From Chloroflexota bacterium (GTDB lineage: Bacteria > Chloroflexota > Dormibacteria > Dormibacterales > Dormibacteraceae), in contig VBKD01000041.1 in the NCBI GenBank assembly GCA_005888075.1, positions 1 to 12,116 of the forward strand: 12,116 bases of DNA, written 5' to 3'. Shown in pieces: positions 1-7,231 of this stretch. The position numbers were made by a program, and so were the translations under genes. Under the pieces are notes generated by a model, which saw only the letters and a list, made by a program, of their open reading frames with translations, made no database searches and had not been told where the DNA came from. Numbering within the stretch: the stretch's first letter is position 1; each line of letters begins with the position of its first letter.

Positions 1-4
1 ATGC

Positions 5-319
5 TCACTCGGGAACCTCGACGTAGATGTCGGAACCCTCGACGCTGACCGGGTAGGTCTTGGCTGGGATCACCGCGGGAAGACCTGTGACCTTGCCCGT
101 TTGCAGGTTGAAGCGAGAACCATGCTGCGGGCATTCGACGTCCAGGCCCCAGAGCTCACCATCGCTGAGGGAGAACTCCTCGTGCGTACAGACGTCGTTG
201 AGGGCGTAGAACTTGCCGTCCTCGGCGTGCGCGAGGCAAACCGGGGTGCGCCCCGCGTCCACGTGCTTCATCGACTCGTCAGGCACCTCGTCGATCGACG
301 CGACGCGATACCTAGCCAA
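5..319 (-). CDS. Rieske-type [2Fe-2S] ferredoxin of the suf operon
   Basis: This 104-residue cytosolic protein is a small Rieske ferredoxin of the kind annotated as a non-haem oxygenase ferredoxin subunit. The cluster ligands are visible as C44-T-H46 and C63-P-Q-H66, the classic CxH and CxxH pair. No signal peptide is present. The start is taken as TTG at 319 (MARYRVAS...), because a GGAG sits 7 nt upstream and family members begin this way; the next ATG would remove the first beta strand. The TTG start overlaps the sufD stop by 8 nt, so the gene is translationally coupled to sufD. Its place in the operon suggests electron transfer during Fe-S assembly, but the partner cannot be read from sequence. 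The stop codon lies at 7-5, and a GTG overlapping it (GTGA) could open the next operon gene, expected to be sufS, outside the window. Confidence 0.9.
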   Translation of the reverse strand: MARYRVASIDEVPDESMKHVDAGRTPVCLAHAEDGKFYALNDVCTHEEFSLSDGELWGLDVECPQHGSRFNLQTGKVTGLPAVIPAKTYPVSVEGSDIYVEVPE

Positions 320-1511
320 TGCGCGACTCCAGCTCCGCTTCGACGAGGTTGCGCGCCTGCTCGAACGGGATGCGTTCCAGCACCGCGCCGAAGAAGCCCT
401 GGATGAGCATGCGCTTGGCGGTCTGCTCCGGGATTCCGCGCGAGCGCAGGTAAAACATGTGATCGGGGTCGACGGGGCCGACCGTGGCGCCGTGCGTGCA
501 GCGCACATCGTTGTTGTCGATCTCGAGCATAGGGATCGAGGTCGCCATGGCCTCGTCGGAGAGGACCAGGTTGCGGTTGGCCTGATATGCGTCGGACCGC
601 GCCGCGTGCTTCTCGATCTTGATGAGGCCCGCGTAGACCGTGCGGGCGGTGTCCTGCAGGGCTCCCTTGAAGAGGAGGTCGGAACGCGTGTTGCCCACCT
701 GGTGGTCCTGCAGGGTGTGGAAGTCGAAGAACTGCTCGCCCGAGGCGAAGTAGATCGCCTTCAGCTCCGCCTCGGCGCCCTGGCCCACAAGTGAAGCCTC
801 GACGCGATTCTTAGAGAACCGGCCACCAAGCGTCACGTTGAACATCTTCACCGCGGCGTCCTTCTGCACCTCCGCGCGCTGGTCGGCGAAATGCCACACG
901 TGGCGTCCCCATTTCTGTACCGCGACGTAGCCGACCTGCGAGCCCTCGCCAGCGAAGATCTCAGTCGATCCGCTGCGGTAGCCGGCCTCGGCATCGTCCT
1001 CGGCGATGTACTCGTCGAGGTAGTTGAAGCGGGCACCGCGGCCGGCCACGATCAGCGTGTGTGGTAGGACGCTGTTGTTGCCTTCGTGGGAAAAGTGCTG
1101 CCCGAGGATTGGCTCGTCGATCTCGACGCCGTCGGGGACATAAAGGAATGTCCCGCCGGTGAAGAAGGCCGCGTGCAGCGCGGCGAACCGATCGCGGCCC
1201 GCGCGCAGGAGCGCGAAGAGCCGCGGCTCCACCAAGTCAGGATGCTCCTTGGCTGCCACGCGCAGGGGCTCGAGGATCACGCCGGGAGGCAAGCCTGACG
1301 GCCGCTCGAGCTTCAGACCGTTCTGGTGCTCGAGCGTGGAAAACTCGGCGGGGTTGAAGCCGCTGACGTCGGTGCGGCGCCACTCCTCGTCGGTCTTGCT
1401 CGGCATGGGCAGCCGCTCGTAGGTCGCGAGAGCGGATTGCCGCCGCTCGCGCAGCCAGTCGGGCTCACCCTGAAGAACGGACTTCTCCAGGGTCTCAAGG
1501 GTGAACGGCAT
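312..1511 (-). CDS. sufD: Fe-S cluster assembly scaffold protein SufD
   Basis: SufD pairs with SufB and the SufC ATPase to form the SufBC2D scaffold, where new iron-sulphur clusters are built in the cytosol. The 399-residue product starts MPFTLETLEK and has the N-terminal EEWRRTD motif near residue 50, typical of SufD. The beta-helix core and a C-terminal CTHGATVG segment follow; H340 there matches the conserved SufD histidine (E. coli H360) that helps hold the nascent cluster. The same frame stays open far upstream inside sufB, but the ATG at 1511, two bases after the sufB stop (TAG-CG-ATG), gives the expected family length. GAGG in the end of sufB can serve as a ribosome site. The gene is coupled to sufB upstream and to the ferredoxin downstream. 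Nothing in it looks truncated. Confidence 0.95.
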   Translation of the reverse strand: MPFTLETLEKSVLQGEPDWLRERRQSALATYERLPMPSKTDEEWRRTDVSGFNPAEFSTLEHQNGLKLERPSGLPPGVILEPLRVAAKEHPDLVEPRLFALLRAGRDRFAALHAAFFTGGTFLYVPDGVEIDEPILGQHFSHEGNNSVLPHTLIVAGRGARFNYLDEYIAEDDAEAGYRSGSTEIFAGEGSQVGYVAVQKWGRHVWHFADQRAEVQKDAAVKMFNVTLGGRFSKNRVEASLVGQGAEAELKAIYFASGEQFFDFHTLQDHQVGNTRSDLLFKGALQDTARTVYAGLIKIEKHAARSDAYQANRNLVLSDEAMATSIPMLEIDNNDVRCTHGATVGPVDPDHMFYLRSRGIPEQTAKRMLIQGFFGAVLERIPFEQARNLVEAELESRIG

Positions 1512-1513
1512 CG

Positions 1514-2923
1514 CTACCCTACCGAGCCCTCCATCTCGAGCTGGATGAGCCGGTTCAGCTCCACGGCGTACTCGAGTGGAAGCTCCTTGGTGAACGGCTC
1601 GATGAAGCCGTTGACGATCATGGTCTCGGCCTCGTTGCGTGTGATGCCGCGGCTCATGAGGTAGAAGAGCTGCTCGTCGGAGACCTTGCTCACCGTCGCC
1701 TCGTGGCCGAGGGTCACGTTCTCTGCGTCGACGTCGTTGTACGGATAGGTGTCCGAGCGCGACTCGTCGTCGAGCAGAAGGGCGTCGCACTTGACGAACG
1801 ACTTGGAGTTGTTCGCGCCGGGATACATCTTGATGTGCCCGCGGTACGAGGTCCGCCCGCCGCCCTTGGAGATCGACTTCGACGTGATGGTCGAGGTCGT
1901 GTTCGGCGCGACGTGGATCATCTTGCCGCCCGCGTCCTGGTGCTGACCCTTGCCGGCGAACGCGACCGAGAGAACGTCTCCCTTGGCGCCGGGCTCCATC
2001 AGGTAGACGCTCGGGTACTTCATGGTGATCTGCGAACCCAGGTTGCCGTCGACCCACTCCATCGTCGCATCGGCGTAAGCGACCGCGCGCTTGGTGACGA
2101 GGTTGAACACGTTGGTCGACCAGTTCTGGATCGTCGTGTAGCGGCAGCGCGCGTCTTTCTTGACGATGATCTCGACCACCGCCGAGTGCAGCGAATCGGT
2201 GGTGTAGATCGGCGCCGTGCACCCTTCGATGTAGTGCACGAACGAACCCTCGTCGCAGATGATCAGCGTCCGTTCGAACTGCCCCATGTTTTCCGCGTTG
2301 ATGCGGAAGTAGGCCTGCAGCGGGATGTCCACGCGCACGCCCTTCGGGACGTAGATGAACGAGCCGCCGGACCAGACCGCCGTGTTGAGCGCCGAGAACT
2401 TGTTGTCCGCCGGCGGGATGACCGTGCCGAAGTATTCCTTGAACAGATCGGGGTGATCACGCAGCGCCGAGTCGGTGTCGGTGAAGATGACGCCCTTTTT
2501 GGTGAGCTCCTCCTGCAGCGAGTGGTAGACGACCTCGGACTCGTACTGCGCGGAGACGCCCGCGAGGAACTTGCGCTCAGCCTCAGGCACGCCGAGCCGG
2601 TCGTACGTCGCCTTGATGTCAGGCGGCAGCTCCTCCCACGTCTTCGACTGCTTGTCGGAGGCCTTGAGGTAGTAGAAGATGTTCTCGAAGTCGATCACAG
2701 AGAGATCCGCGCCCCACGTGGGCATGGGCTTCTTGCGGAAGATCTCGAGCGAGCGGAGTCGCATCTTCGTCATCCACTCGGGTTCCTGCTTCATCCACGA
2801 GATCTCCTTGACGATCTCGGGGTTTAGGCCGCGCTTCGCCTTGAAGATGTATTCCTCGGGGACGAAGAAGCCGTACTTCTCCTTGTAATCGGTGCCGACA
2901 TCGATCTTGGGTGCGGTGGCCAT
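1514..2923 (-). CDS. sufB: Fe-S cluster assembly scaffold protein SufB
   Basis: SufB is the main scaffold subunit of the SufBC2D complex; it receives sulphur from the SufS/SufU or SufE pair and assembles the cluster at the interface with SufD. The 469-residue product has the usual N-terminal helical part (residues about 1-130), then the right-handed beta-helix. Near the C-terminus is a KCDALLLDDESRSDTYPY segment. C379 corresponds to the essential E. coli C405, and H407-E408 in GHEA correspond to H433-E434. The start is fixed at ATG 2923 (MATAPKID...) by a perfect AAGGAGG seven bases upstream. A longer reading of the frame adds 13 residues inside sufC and is not supported. The ATG overlaps the sufC TGA by one base (TGATG). 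No key residue is missing. Confidence 0.97.
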   Translation of the reverse strand: MATAPKIDVGTDYKEKYGFFVPEEYIFKAKRGLNPEIVKEISWMKQEPEWMTKMRLRSLEIFRKKPMPTWGADLSVIDFENIFYYLKASDKQSKTWEELPPDIKATYDRLGVPEAERKFLAGVSAQYESEVVYHSLQEELTKKGVIFTDTDSALRDHPDLFKEYFGTVIPPADNKFSALNTAVWSGGSFIYVPKGVRVDIPLQAYFRINAENMGQFERTLIICDEGSFVHYIEGCTAPIYTTDSLHSAVVEIIVKKDARCRYTTIQNWSTNVFNLVTKRAVAYADATMEWVDGNLGSQITMKYPSVYLMEPGAKGDVLSVAFAGKGQHQDAGGKMIHVAPNTTSTITSKSISKGGGRTSYRGHIKMYPGANNSKSFVKCDALLLDDESRSDTYPYNDVDAENVTLGHEATVSKVSDEQLFYLMSRGITRNEAETMIVNGFIEPFTKELPLEYAVELNRLIQLEMEGSVG

Positions 2924-3705
2924 CAGGCAACCTCCTTGGGTGAGTCTTCTTCCTTGACCCACTCGGAATATCCGGTCTTCTCCAACCTGTCGGCGATCTC
3001 AGGCCCACCGTCCAGCACGAACTTCCCGTCCACGAGCACATGGACGAAGTCCGGCTTGATGAACTCGAGGATGCGTGTGTAGTGGGTGATGATCAGCACG
3101 CCCAGCTCCGGGCCGCGCATGCGATTCACCGCCTCAGCGACGAACTTGATCGAGTCGATGTCGAGGCCTGAGTCGGTCTCGTCGAGGATCGCGATCTCGG
3201 GCTTCAGCATCGCCATCTGCAGAATCTCGGCGCGCTTCTTCTCGCCGCCGGAGAACCCGTCGTTGATGTAGCGCGGCAGGAAGGAGTCGTCCATGTGCAG
3301 CACCTCGAGCTCGGTCTTGAGCATCGAGCGGAACTCCTTGGGTGAGATCTGCTTCGACTTGTCCTTTCCGTCATATCCGCGCTTGGCGTTCAGCGCCGTC
3401 CGGAGGAAGTTGGTCATCGAGATGCCCGGCACGACAACCGGGTACTGCAAAGCAAGGAACATGCCCAGCCGCGCGCGCTCGTCGGGTTCGAGCTCGAGCA
3501 CGTTCTTTCCCTTGAAGGTCACCTCGCCGCCGTCCACCGTGTAGCCGGGGTGACCCATCAAGGTGTGCGACAGGGTCGACTTGCCGGATCCGTTCGGGCC
3601 CATCACGGCGTGCACCTCGCCTTTGTTGATGCCCAGGGTCACGCCCTTGAGGATCTGACGGCCCTCGACGCTTGCTTTGAGGTCCCGAATCTCGAAATCA
3701 GCCAA
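2923..3705 (-). CDS. sufC: Fe-S cluster assembly ATPase SufC
   Basis: SufC is the ABC-type ATPase that drives conformational change in the cytosolic SufBC2D scaffold. All nucleotide-binding elements are present in 260 residues: Walker A GPNGSGKST (36-44), Q-loop Q87, the SufC-type signature FSGGEKKRAEILQ (151-163), Walker B ending in D175-E176, the D-loop SGLD (179-182) and the H-loop H208. No membrane segment is present, as expected. The start is TTG at 3705 ((M)ADFEIRDL), with AAGGA about 8 nt upstream; no ATG exists near the first beta strand. The start overlaps the end of sufR by 8 nt, and the stop shares one base with the sufB ATG, so sufR, sufC and sufB are likely cotranscribed and translationally coupled. 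Confidence 0.97.
   Translation of the reverse strand: MADFEIRDLKASVEGRQILKGVTLGINKGEVHAVMGPNGSGKSTLSHTLMGHPGYTVDGGEVTFKGKNVLELEPDERARLGMFLALQYPVVVPGISMTNFLRTALNAKRGYDGKDKSKQISPKEFRSMLKTELEVLHMDDSFLPRYINDGFSGGEKKRAEILQMAMLKPEIAILDETDSGLDIDSIKFVAEAVNRMRGPELGVLIITHYTRILEFIKPDFVHVLVDGKFVLDGGPEIADRLEKTGYSEWVKEEDSPKEVA
2931..2937 (-). promoter_or_regulatory. Strong Shine-Dalgarno site of sufB
   Basis: On the minus strand this reads AAGGAGG, a full match to the anti-Shine-Dalgarno sequence, with 7 nt to the ATG at 2923. It lies inside the last codons of sufC and decides the sufB start. It is the best ribosome-binding site in the window, in contrast to the genes at the head of transcripts, which mostly lack one. 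Confidence 0.85.
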
Positions 3706-4318
3706 CTCTCTTGTCCTTCTCTTTCATCTCGTACGTGCAGTCATTGCTGTTCTGGGCCATCCACGTGGTACGCGCGACCTCGGCCCCGAGGAGTCGCTCG
3801 TACATCTGCTGCTCGTTCAGACAGGGGAGGCCCGTGCGGGCCGCGACGTCCTGAATGGGGCAGTTGCAGTGGCGGATCGCGAGTCCTCCATCCGCCAGCT
3901 CAACCACATCGGCCATATGGCCGTGCTCGGTGGCGAGCCGGGCCAGCTCCCGGACGCGCGATTCAAAGTCTAGACCGGCCAGTCGAGGGGCATATTCGGC
4001 CTCGATGCGCGCCGCGCGCCGCGCGAAGAACTGCTTCAGCTGTTCGCTCGACATGAACTCGACCAGCTCGCTGGTCAGCTCCCGGTGGCCGTCTGGGAAA
4101 TGCTCGCCGGCCGCAGGCGTGAGCCGGTAGACGTTCTCCGGCCGGCCACGGGTGTGTGACTCGGACGGCGAGACAGTCGCCAGGCCGTCGGTCTCCAGGG
4201 CCTCGAGGTGGCGGATCGCCCCCTGCTTGGACACCTCGAGGTGCGAGGCGATCTCCCCCAGGGTGGCGGGGCCGTGCATCTTCAAGAAGGCGAGGATGGT
4301 TTCGCGCCTGGAATCCAC
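3698..4318 (-). CDS. sufR: SufR-type Fe-S-sensing transcriptional repressor
   Basis: This 206-residue protein is a winged helix-turn-helix regulator whose job is most likely to repress the suf operon when Fe-S clusters are plentiful. The wHTH covers about residues 5-66 (TLGEIASHLEVSKQGAIRHL, then a wing with TRGRPENVYRLT). The C-terminal half contains C151, C153, C166 and C194. The C153-x12-C166-x27-C194 spacing matches, as far as I recall, the cluster-binding cysteines of actinobacterial SufR. The start is GTG at 4318: the frame has an upstream TGA only three codons away and no other start. No ribosome site precedes it, but a TAGACT box ends 7 nt before the GTG, suggesting a leaderless mRNA. 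A CAAC-N6-GTTG operator lies just upstream. The end overlaps sufC by 8 nt, making sufR the first gene of the operon and autoregulated. Confidence 0.92.
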   Translation of the reverse strand: MDSRRETILAFLKMHGPATLGEIASHLEVSKQGAIRHLEALETDGLATVSPSESHTRGRPENVYRLTPAAGEHFPDGHRELTSELVEFMSSEQLKQFFARRAARIEAEYAPRLAGLDFESRVRELARLATEHGHMADVVELADGGLAIRHCNCPIQDVAARTGLPCLNEQQMYERLLGAEVARTTWMAQNSNDCTYEMKEKDKRVG

Positions 4319-4325
4319 GAAGTTC

Positions 4326-4331
4326 AGTCTA
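4326..4331 (-). promoter_or_regulatory. Predicted -10 box of the suf operon
   Basis: The minus strand reads TAGACT, fitting TANNNT, exactly 7 nt before the sufR GTG. Transcription would start at or next to the G of that start codon, giving a leaderless message. A weak -35 (TCAACA, 4/6 to consensus) lies 18 nt further up, inside the SufR operator. The call is inferred from spacing and motif only. Confidence 0.5.
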
Positions 4332-4338
4332 CGATTTC

Positions 4339-4356
4339 TTCAACATAGCTGTTGAA
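4339..4356. promoter_or_regulatory. SufR operator (inverted repeat with CAAC-N6-GTTG)
   Basis: The sequence TTCAACATAGCTGTTGAA is a perfect 7-bp inverted repeat with a 4-bp centre. It contains CAAC-N6-GTTG, the operator pattern reported for SufR in cyanobacteria and Streptomyces. It covers about -21 to -38 relative to the predicted suf start and about -27 to -44 relative to the divergent gene. A bound SufR could therefore block the -35 region of both promoters. Presence of the motif next to a sufR gene makes the assignment strong; control of the rightward gene is inference. Confidence 0.85.
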
Positions 4357-4370
4357 ATACCTGCCCCGCG

Positions 4371-4376
4371 TACTCT
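4371..4376 (+). promoter_or_regulatory. Predicted -10 box of the divergent rightward operon
   Basis: TACTCT fits TANNNT and ends 6 nt before the GTG at 4383, the spacing expected for a leaderless transcript. A GGAGG is present but abuts the GTG, too close to act as a normal ribosome site. No well-spaced -35 is seen: a TTGAAA at 4352-4357 is only 13 nt away and overlaps the SufR operator. Confidence 0.4.
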
Positions 4377-4382
4377 CGGAGG

Positions 4383-5516
4383 GTGCATCGGCTGCTCGCG
4401 GCGCTGACCGTCACGCTGTTCGCACTGCCGCCCGTGGCCGCCGGCGCGGCGGGCGCGGCCTGGGTGCCCGGGCCGTCGGTCCAGGGAGTCTTCGACCTGG
4501 GCGGGCCACGCAGCGACGGTTCCATCGTCACCGCGTGGTCGGGTGGTCTCGCCCTCTTGAACTCTGGCGCCGGCACGAGCACATTCGCGCCCGGGTATAA
4601 GGCGGAAGCGAATGCGGCCGAGGCATACCTCGCGGTCTCGCCAGGGCTGCATGTCGCGCGAGCTGGGTGCGACTTTCAACTCGACGAGACTTACATCCTC
4701 CGGCTCCATGCACCCATTGGCATCACGCGTGTCGACAAGACCGGCTCGAAGGTCACGCCATTCGCCAATGTCCCTGTGCAAGGACTGAACGGCATCACAT
4801 TCGACACGACAGGCACGTTTGGCCACCGGTTGCTCGTCACAGCGCCAGTCAGCGGCAAGACTCAGATCGCCGCGATCGACTGTAATGGCGGGGTTGAATT
4901 CTTGACTCGTACCGCTCCCGTCATGGAGGGTGGCCTGGCTGTCGCGCCGGCGACCTTTGGGTCGTTCGGGGGCGCGCTCATCGCACCGGATGAGGTGAGC
5001 GGCAAGATCTACGCGGTCGCGCCGGACGGCACGTCGACACTGGTGGTCAGCTCGGGCCTGCCGGCCGGTGGCGACATCGGCGTCGAATCAGTGGCGTTCG
5101 TCCCGGCCGGATTCACCCGAGGTGGTTACCTGTACTACTCGGATCGAGCCACACCGGGCAACCCTCACCCAGGGACCGACCACGTCCTGCGGCTGTCGAG
5201 CAGTGACCTGGTCGGGGCCGGCGTGCAGGAAGGCGACCTGCTGGCGGCAACCGAGGGTGGCGCATCGATGATCGGCGTGCGATGCGATCCCTCGTGCCGT
5301 GTCTTCACCGTGGTGGGCACGCCAACCACCGCGCACGGCGAGGGGCACCTTGTATTTGCCACCACGCAGGTGGCCTCGCCAAGTCCGCCTCTCCGGTTGC
5401 CTCCGTCGCAGCCCACCGCAGCGAACAATGCTGCGAACACCGCGATCAGGATCCTGGCGGTCATTGCAGTCATCTCCGTTGCCGCTTGGCTCCTTCTGAG
5501 CCGTCGCCGCTCCTGA
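4383..5516 (+). CDS. Secreted, C-terminally anchored propeller-like protein of unknown function
   Basis: I do not recognise a specific family. The 377-residue product begins with a signal peptide (about residues 1-25, MHRLLAALTVTLFALPPVAAG...). A beta-rich extracellular part of about 310 residues follows. Segments such as LNGITFDTTGTFGHRLLVT, FGGALIAPDEVSGKIYAVAPDG and SVAFVPAGFTRGGYLYYSD resemble the blades of NHL / SMP-30-like propellers. Four cysteines (AGCDF, IDCNG, VRCDPSC) could form disulphides outside the cell. A Pro/Ser-rich linker leads to one hydrophobic helix (about 350-372) and an RRRS tail, so the protein should be fixed in the membrane with its bulk outside. There is no LPXTG motif. 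The GTG start lies 6 nt after a TACTCT box, 64 bp from sufR across the SufR operator. The stop is overlapped by the next gene, suggesting an operon. A lipid- or sugar-binding propeller is possible but unproven. Confidence 0.75.
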   Translation: MHRLLAALTVTLFALPPVAAGAAGAAWVPGPSVQGVFDLGGPRSDGSIVTAWSGGLALLNSGAGTSTFAPGYKAEANAAEAYLAVSPGLHVARAGCDFQLDETYILRLHAPIGITRVDKTGSKVTPFANVPVQGLNGITFDTTGTFGHRLLVTAPVSGKTQIAAIDCNGGVEFLTRTAPVMEGGLAVAPATFGSFGGALIAPDEVSGKIYAVAPDGTSTLVVSSGLPAGGDIGVESVAFVPAGFTRGGYLYYSDRATPGNPHPGTDHVLRLSSSDLVGAGVQEGDLLAATEGGASMIGVRCDPSCRVFTVVGTPTTAHGEGHLVFATTQVASPSPPLRLPPSQPTAANNAANTAIRILAVIAVISVAAWLLLSRRRS

Positions 5517-6682
5517 ACAGAGACCGAGGCCTTCTGCTTGCCGCCCGGGGTCTCCGGGCGTTTGGTTTCGGCTTTTCCGCGGTCCTGGTCGGCCTGTACC
5601 TCGAGCGGTTGGGGCTTTCGCCCTTCCTGATCGGCGTGACCCTCGGCATCGGGCTCGCGGCGTCGTCGCTGACCGGCTTGGGCTCTGTCGCGCTGGCCGC
5701 AAGGCTCGGCCGGCGCCGCACTCTCGCGTTGACCGGCTTGCTGATGACCGTCACCGGCCTCGACCTTGCGCTGGCGACGCAAGCGCCCTGGCTGGTTGTG
5801 GCGGGCGTGACTGGGATGCTCGGGGCGGCCAGCGTCGACCTTGGTCCTTTTGCGCCGCTGGAGCAAGCAGCCCTGGCCGAGGTGGTGGAGCCCAACAGGC
5901 GGAACCTGGCGTTCGGTCGGTACTCACTGAGCGGCGGTTTGTTCAACGCGGCGGGCGGCCTGGCAGCAGCCCTGGCCACGCTTCAGACGGGTCGTGCATT
6001 TTTCTTTCTGTATGCGCTGATCGGGCTGATGACCGCGGGGCTGCCGCTTCTGATGAGCAAACGGGTTGAGACACGCGTCCGCGCCGTCTTCGGGGTGTTG
6101 AGCCGACCCGAGACCCGGCGCGTGATCGCCGGACTTGCGGCGCTCTTCGCGCTCGATTCGTTCGCAGGCGGTTTGGTTGCCAACGCGGTGATCAGCTACT
6201 GGCTGCATGTCCGGTTCGGCGCCGGACCTCAGCTGCTCGGCCCGGTGTTCGCCGGGATCGCGTTGCTTCAGGCGGTCTCCTACGAGTTATCCGGGCGCAT
6301 TTCGGTGCGTATCGGACTCATCAACACGATGGTCTTCACGCATCTGCCGAGCAACGTGCTGCTTTTGTTCGTCGCTCTGAGTCCGAGCCTTGGTTGGGCG
6401 ATCGCGCTCCTGTTCGCGCGTTTCCTGCTTTCGCAGATGGACGTGCCCGCCCGGCAGGCTTATGTCGTCTCGGTCGTTCCGCAGGCGGACCGCGCTGCAG
6501 CTGTCGCCCTCACAGGCGCCGCGCGCGGTGTTGCCCAGGCATTCGGTCCGGCGCTCGCCGGAGTCGCCATCGGCGCGGCGGCATTCGGAGCTCCGTTCTT
6601 GGCTGGAGGCAGTTTGAAGATCGTCTACGACCTCGCGCTCTATGCCGGCTATCGCAACCGGCACGCAGACCACGAGACTTAG
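5486..6682 (+). CDS. Major facilitator superfamily transporter
   Basis: The product of about 398 residues is rich in hydrophobic helices over its whole length, consistent with a 12-helix MFS permease of the inner membrane. The loop after the second helix reads AARLGRRRTLALTG, matching MFS motif A, and the late DVPARQAYVVSVVPQADRAA segment before GAARGVAQAFGPALAG is typical of drug/sugar MFS proteins. The substrate cannot be told. The start is uncertain: the frame is open far upstream inside the previous gene, but the first helix begins at LLLAARGLRAFGFGF. TTG 5486 gives (M)APSEPSPLLNRDRG. CTG 5513 would give (M)NRDRG, close to common family starts, and forms a 4-nt CTGA overlap with the upstream stop. 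Neither has a clear ribosome site, so coupling to the propeller-like gene is likely. Confidence 0.85.
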   Translation: MAPSEPSPLLNRDRGLLLAARGLRAFGFGFSAVLVGLYLERLGLSPFLIGVTLGIGLAASSLTGLGSVALAARLGRRRTLALTGLLMTVTGLDLALATQAPWLVVAGVTGMLGAASVDLGPFAPLEQAALAEVVEPNRRNLAFGRYSLSGGLFNAAGGLAAALATLQTGRAFFFLYALIGLMTAGLPLLMSKRVETRVRAVFGVLSRPETRRVIAGLAALFALDSFAGGLVANAVISYWLHVRFGAGPQLLGPVFAGIALLQAVSYELSGRISVRIGLINTMVFTHLPSNVLLLFVALSPSLGWAIALLFARFLLSQMDVPARQAYVVSVVPQADRAAAVALTGAARGVAQAFGPALAGVAIGAAAFGAPFLAGGSLKIVYDLALYAGYRNRHADHET

Positions 6683-6687
6683 ACGGA

Positions 6688-7218
6688 ATGACTCGCGAAG
6701 ACCTTACCGAGATCGATGCCGCCGAGATCGAGCGGCGGCTCGTCGAAATCCGCGAGCGGATGCGCCCGCTCGAGCGGGATCTCGGAGCGCTCCGCGGCGA
6801 GCGTGATGTTCTCTCCACCGAGCTCCGGCGGCGTGAGCGCCTGGCCGGACGCGTCGCGCGCGCCGATCTCAAGGCTCAGATGCGCGAGGGCAGCTTTCCG
6901 AACGTCGGGGAGCTGGTGGCGAGAAGCGACGCCGGGTCGCTCGACGAATATGCCTACAACCTGAAGACCGGTGGGGAGGTGCGGCTGGGCTTCCCGGGCG
7001 CCACGTCCCAAACCCTGACCTTCACGGACGGTGTCAAGATCGCCCAGGCGTCCGACCTGGCGCAGGCGGCCGAGCTGTACCGGGCCGGCTGGGAGCTCGG
7101 CAGCCCGGGACGGCCAGGCGTGAGGGTCCACTTTCCCGGCACCCGCCAGGAGAAGCTGGTCGCGGCCGAGGAAGTGTTTGCCCGGCCGAAGCAAGGCTCC
7201 GTAACCCCGCTGGACTGA
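6688..7218 (+). CDS. Hypothetical coiled-coil protein with an internal VRxxFPG repeat
   Basis: The 176-residue product is not recognised. Residues about 8-65 are a charged heptad-like helix (IERRLVEIRERMRPLERDL...), probably a dimeric coiled coil. The C-terminal half holds two ungapped copies, offset by 47 residues, of the pattern V-R-x-x-F-P-G-x5-L-x3-[DE]-x-V, at 98-116 and 145-163. No signal peptide, membrane helix or cysteine is present, so it is likely cytosolic. The ATG follows the transporter stop by 5 nt with only a weak GGA upstream, which makes it the last gene of the rightward three-gene set. A structural or adaptor role is only a guess. The start is well placed because the frame upstream runs through the transporter gene. 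Confidence 0.75.
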   Translation: MTREDLTEIDAAEIERRLVEIRERMRPLERDLGALRGERDVLSTELRRRERLAGRVARADLKAQMREGSFPNVGELVARSDAGSLDEYAYNLKTGGEVRLGFPGATSQTLTFTDGVKIAQASDLAQAAELYRAGWELGSPGRPGVRVHFPGTRQEKLVAAEEVFARPKQGSVTPLD

Positions 7219-7231
7219 CGTCCGTTGGTTT

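Noticed and set aside
1..8. Possible first codons of sufS on the minus strand (GTG overlapping the ferredoxin TGA)
   Set aside because: Only two codons would be visible, too little to support a gene call; sufS is expected there only from operon order.
1512..2222. N-terminal extension of SufD into sufB
   Set aside because: The extra residues are an out-of-frame reading of sufB; the ATG at 1511 gives the normal SufD length and N-terminus.
1703..2827. Long open frame on the plus strand opposite sufB (374 codons)
   Set aside because: It is the complement of a GC-rich real gene; its translation is Arg/Val/Asp-rich with no recognisable domain, while sufB on the other strand is certain.
5400..5516. 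Sortase-type cell-wall anchor at the end of the propeller-like protein
   Set aside because: A hydrophobic helix and RRRS tail are present, but there is no LPXTG (only LPPSQP), so a plain membrane anchor is the safer reading.
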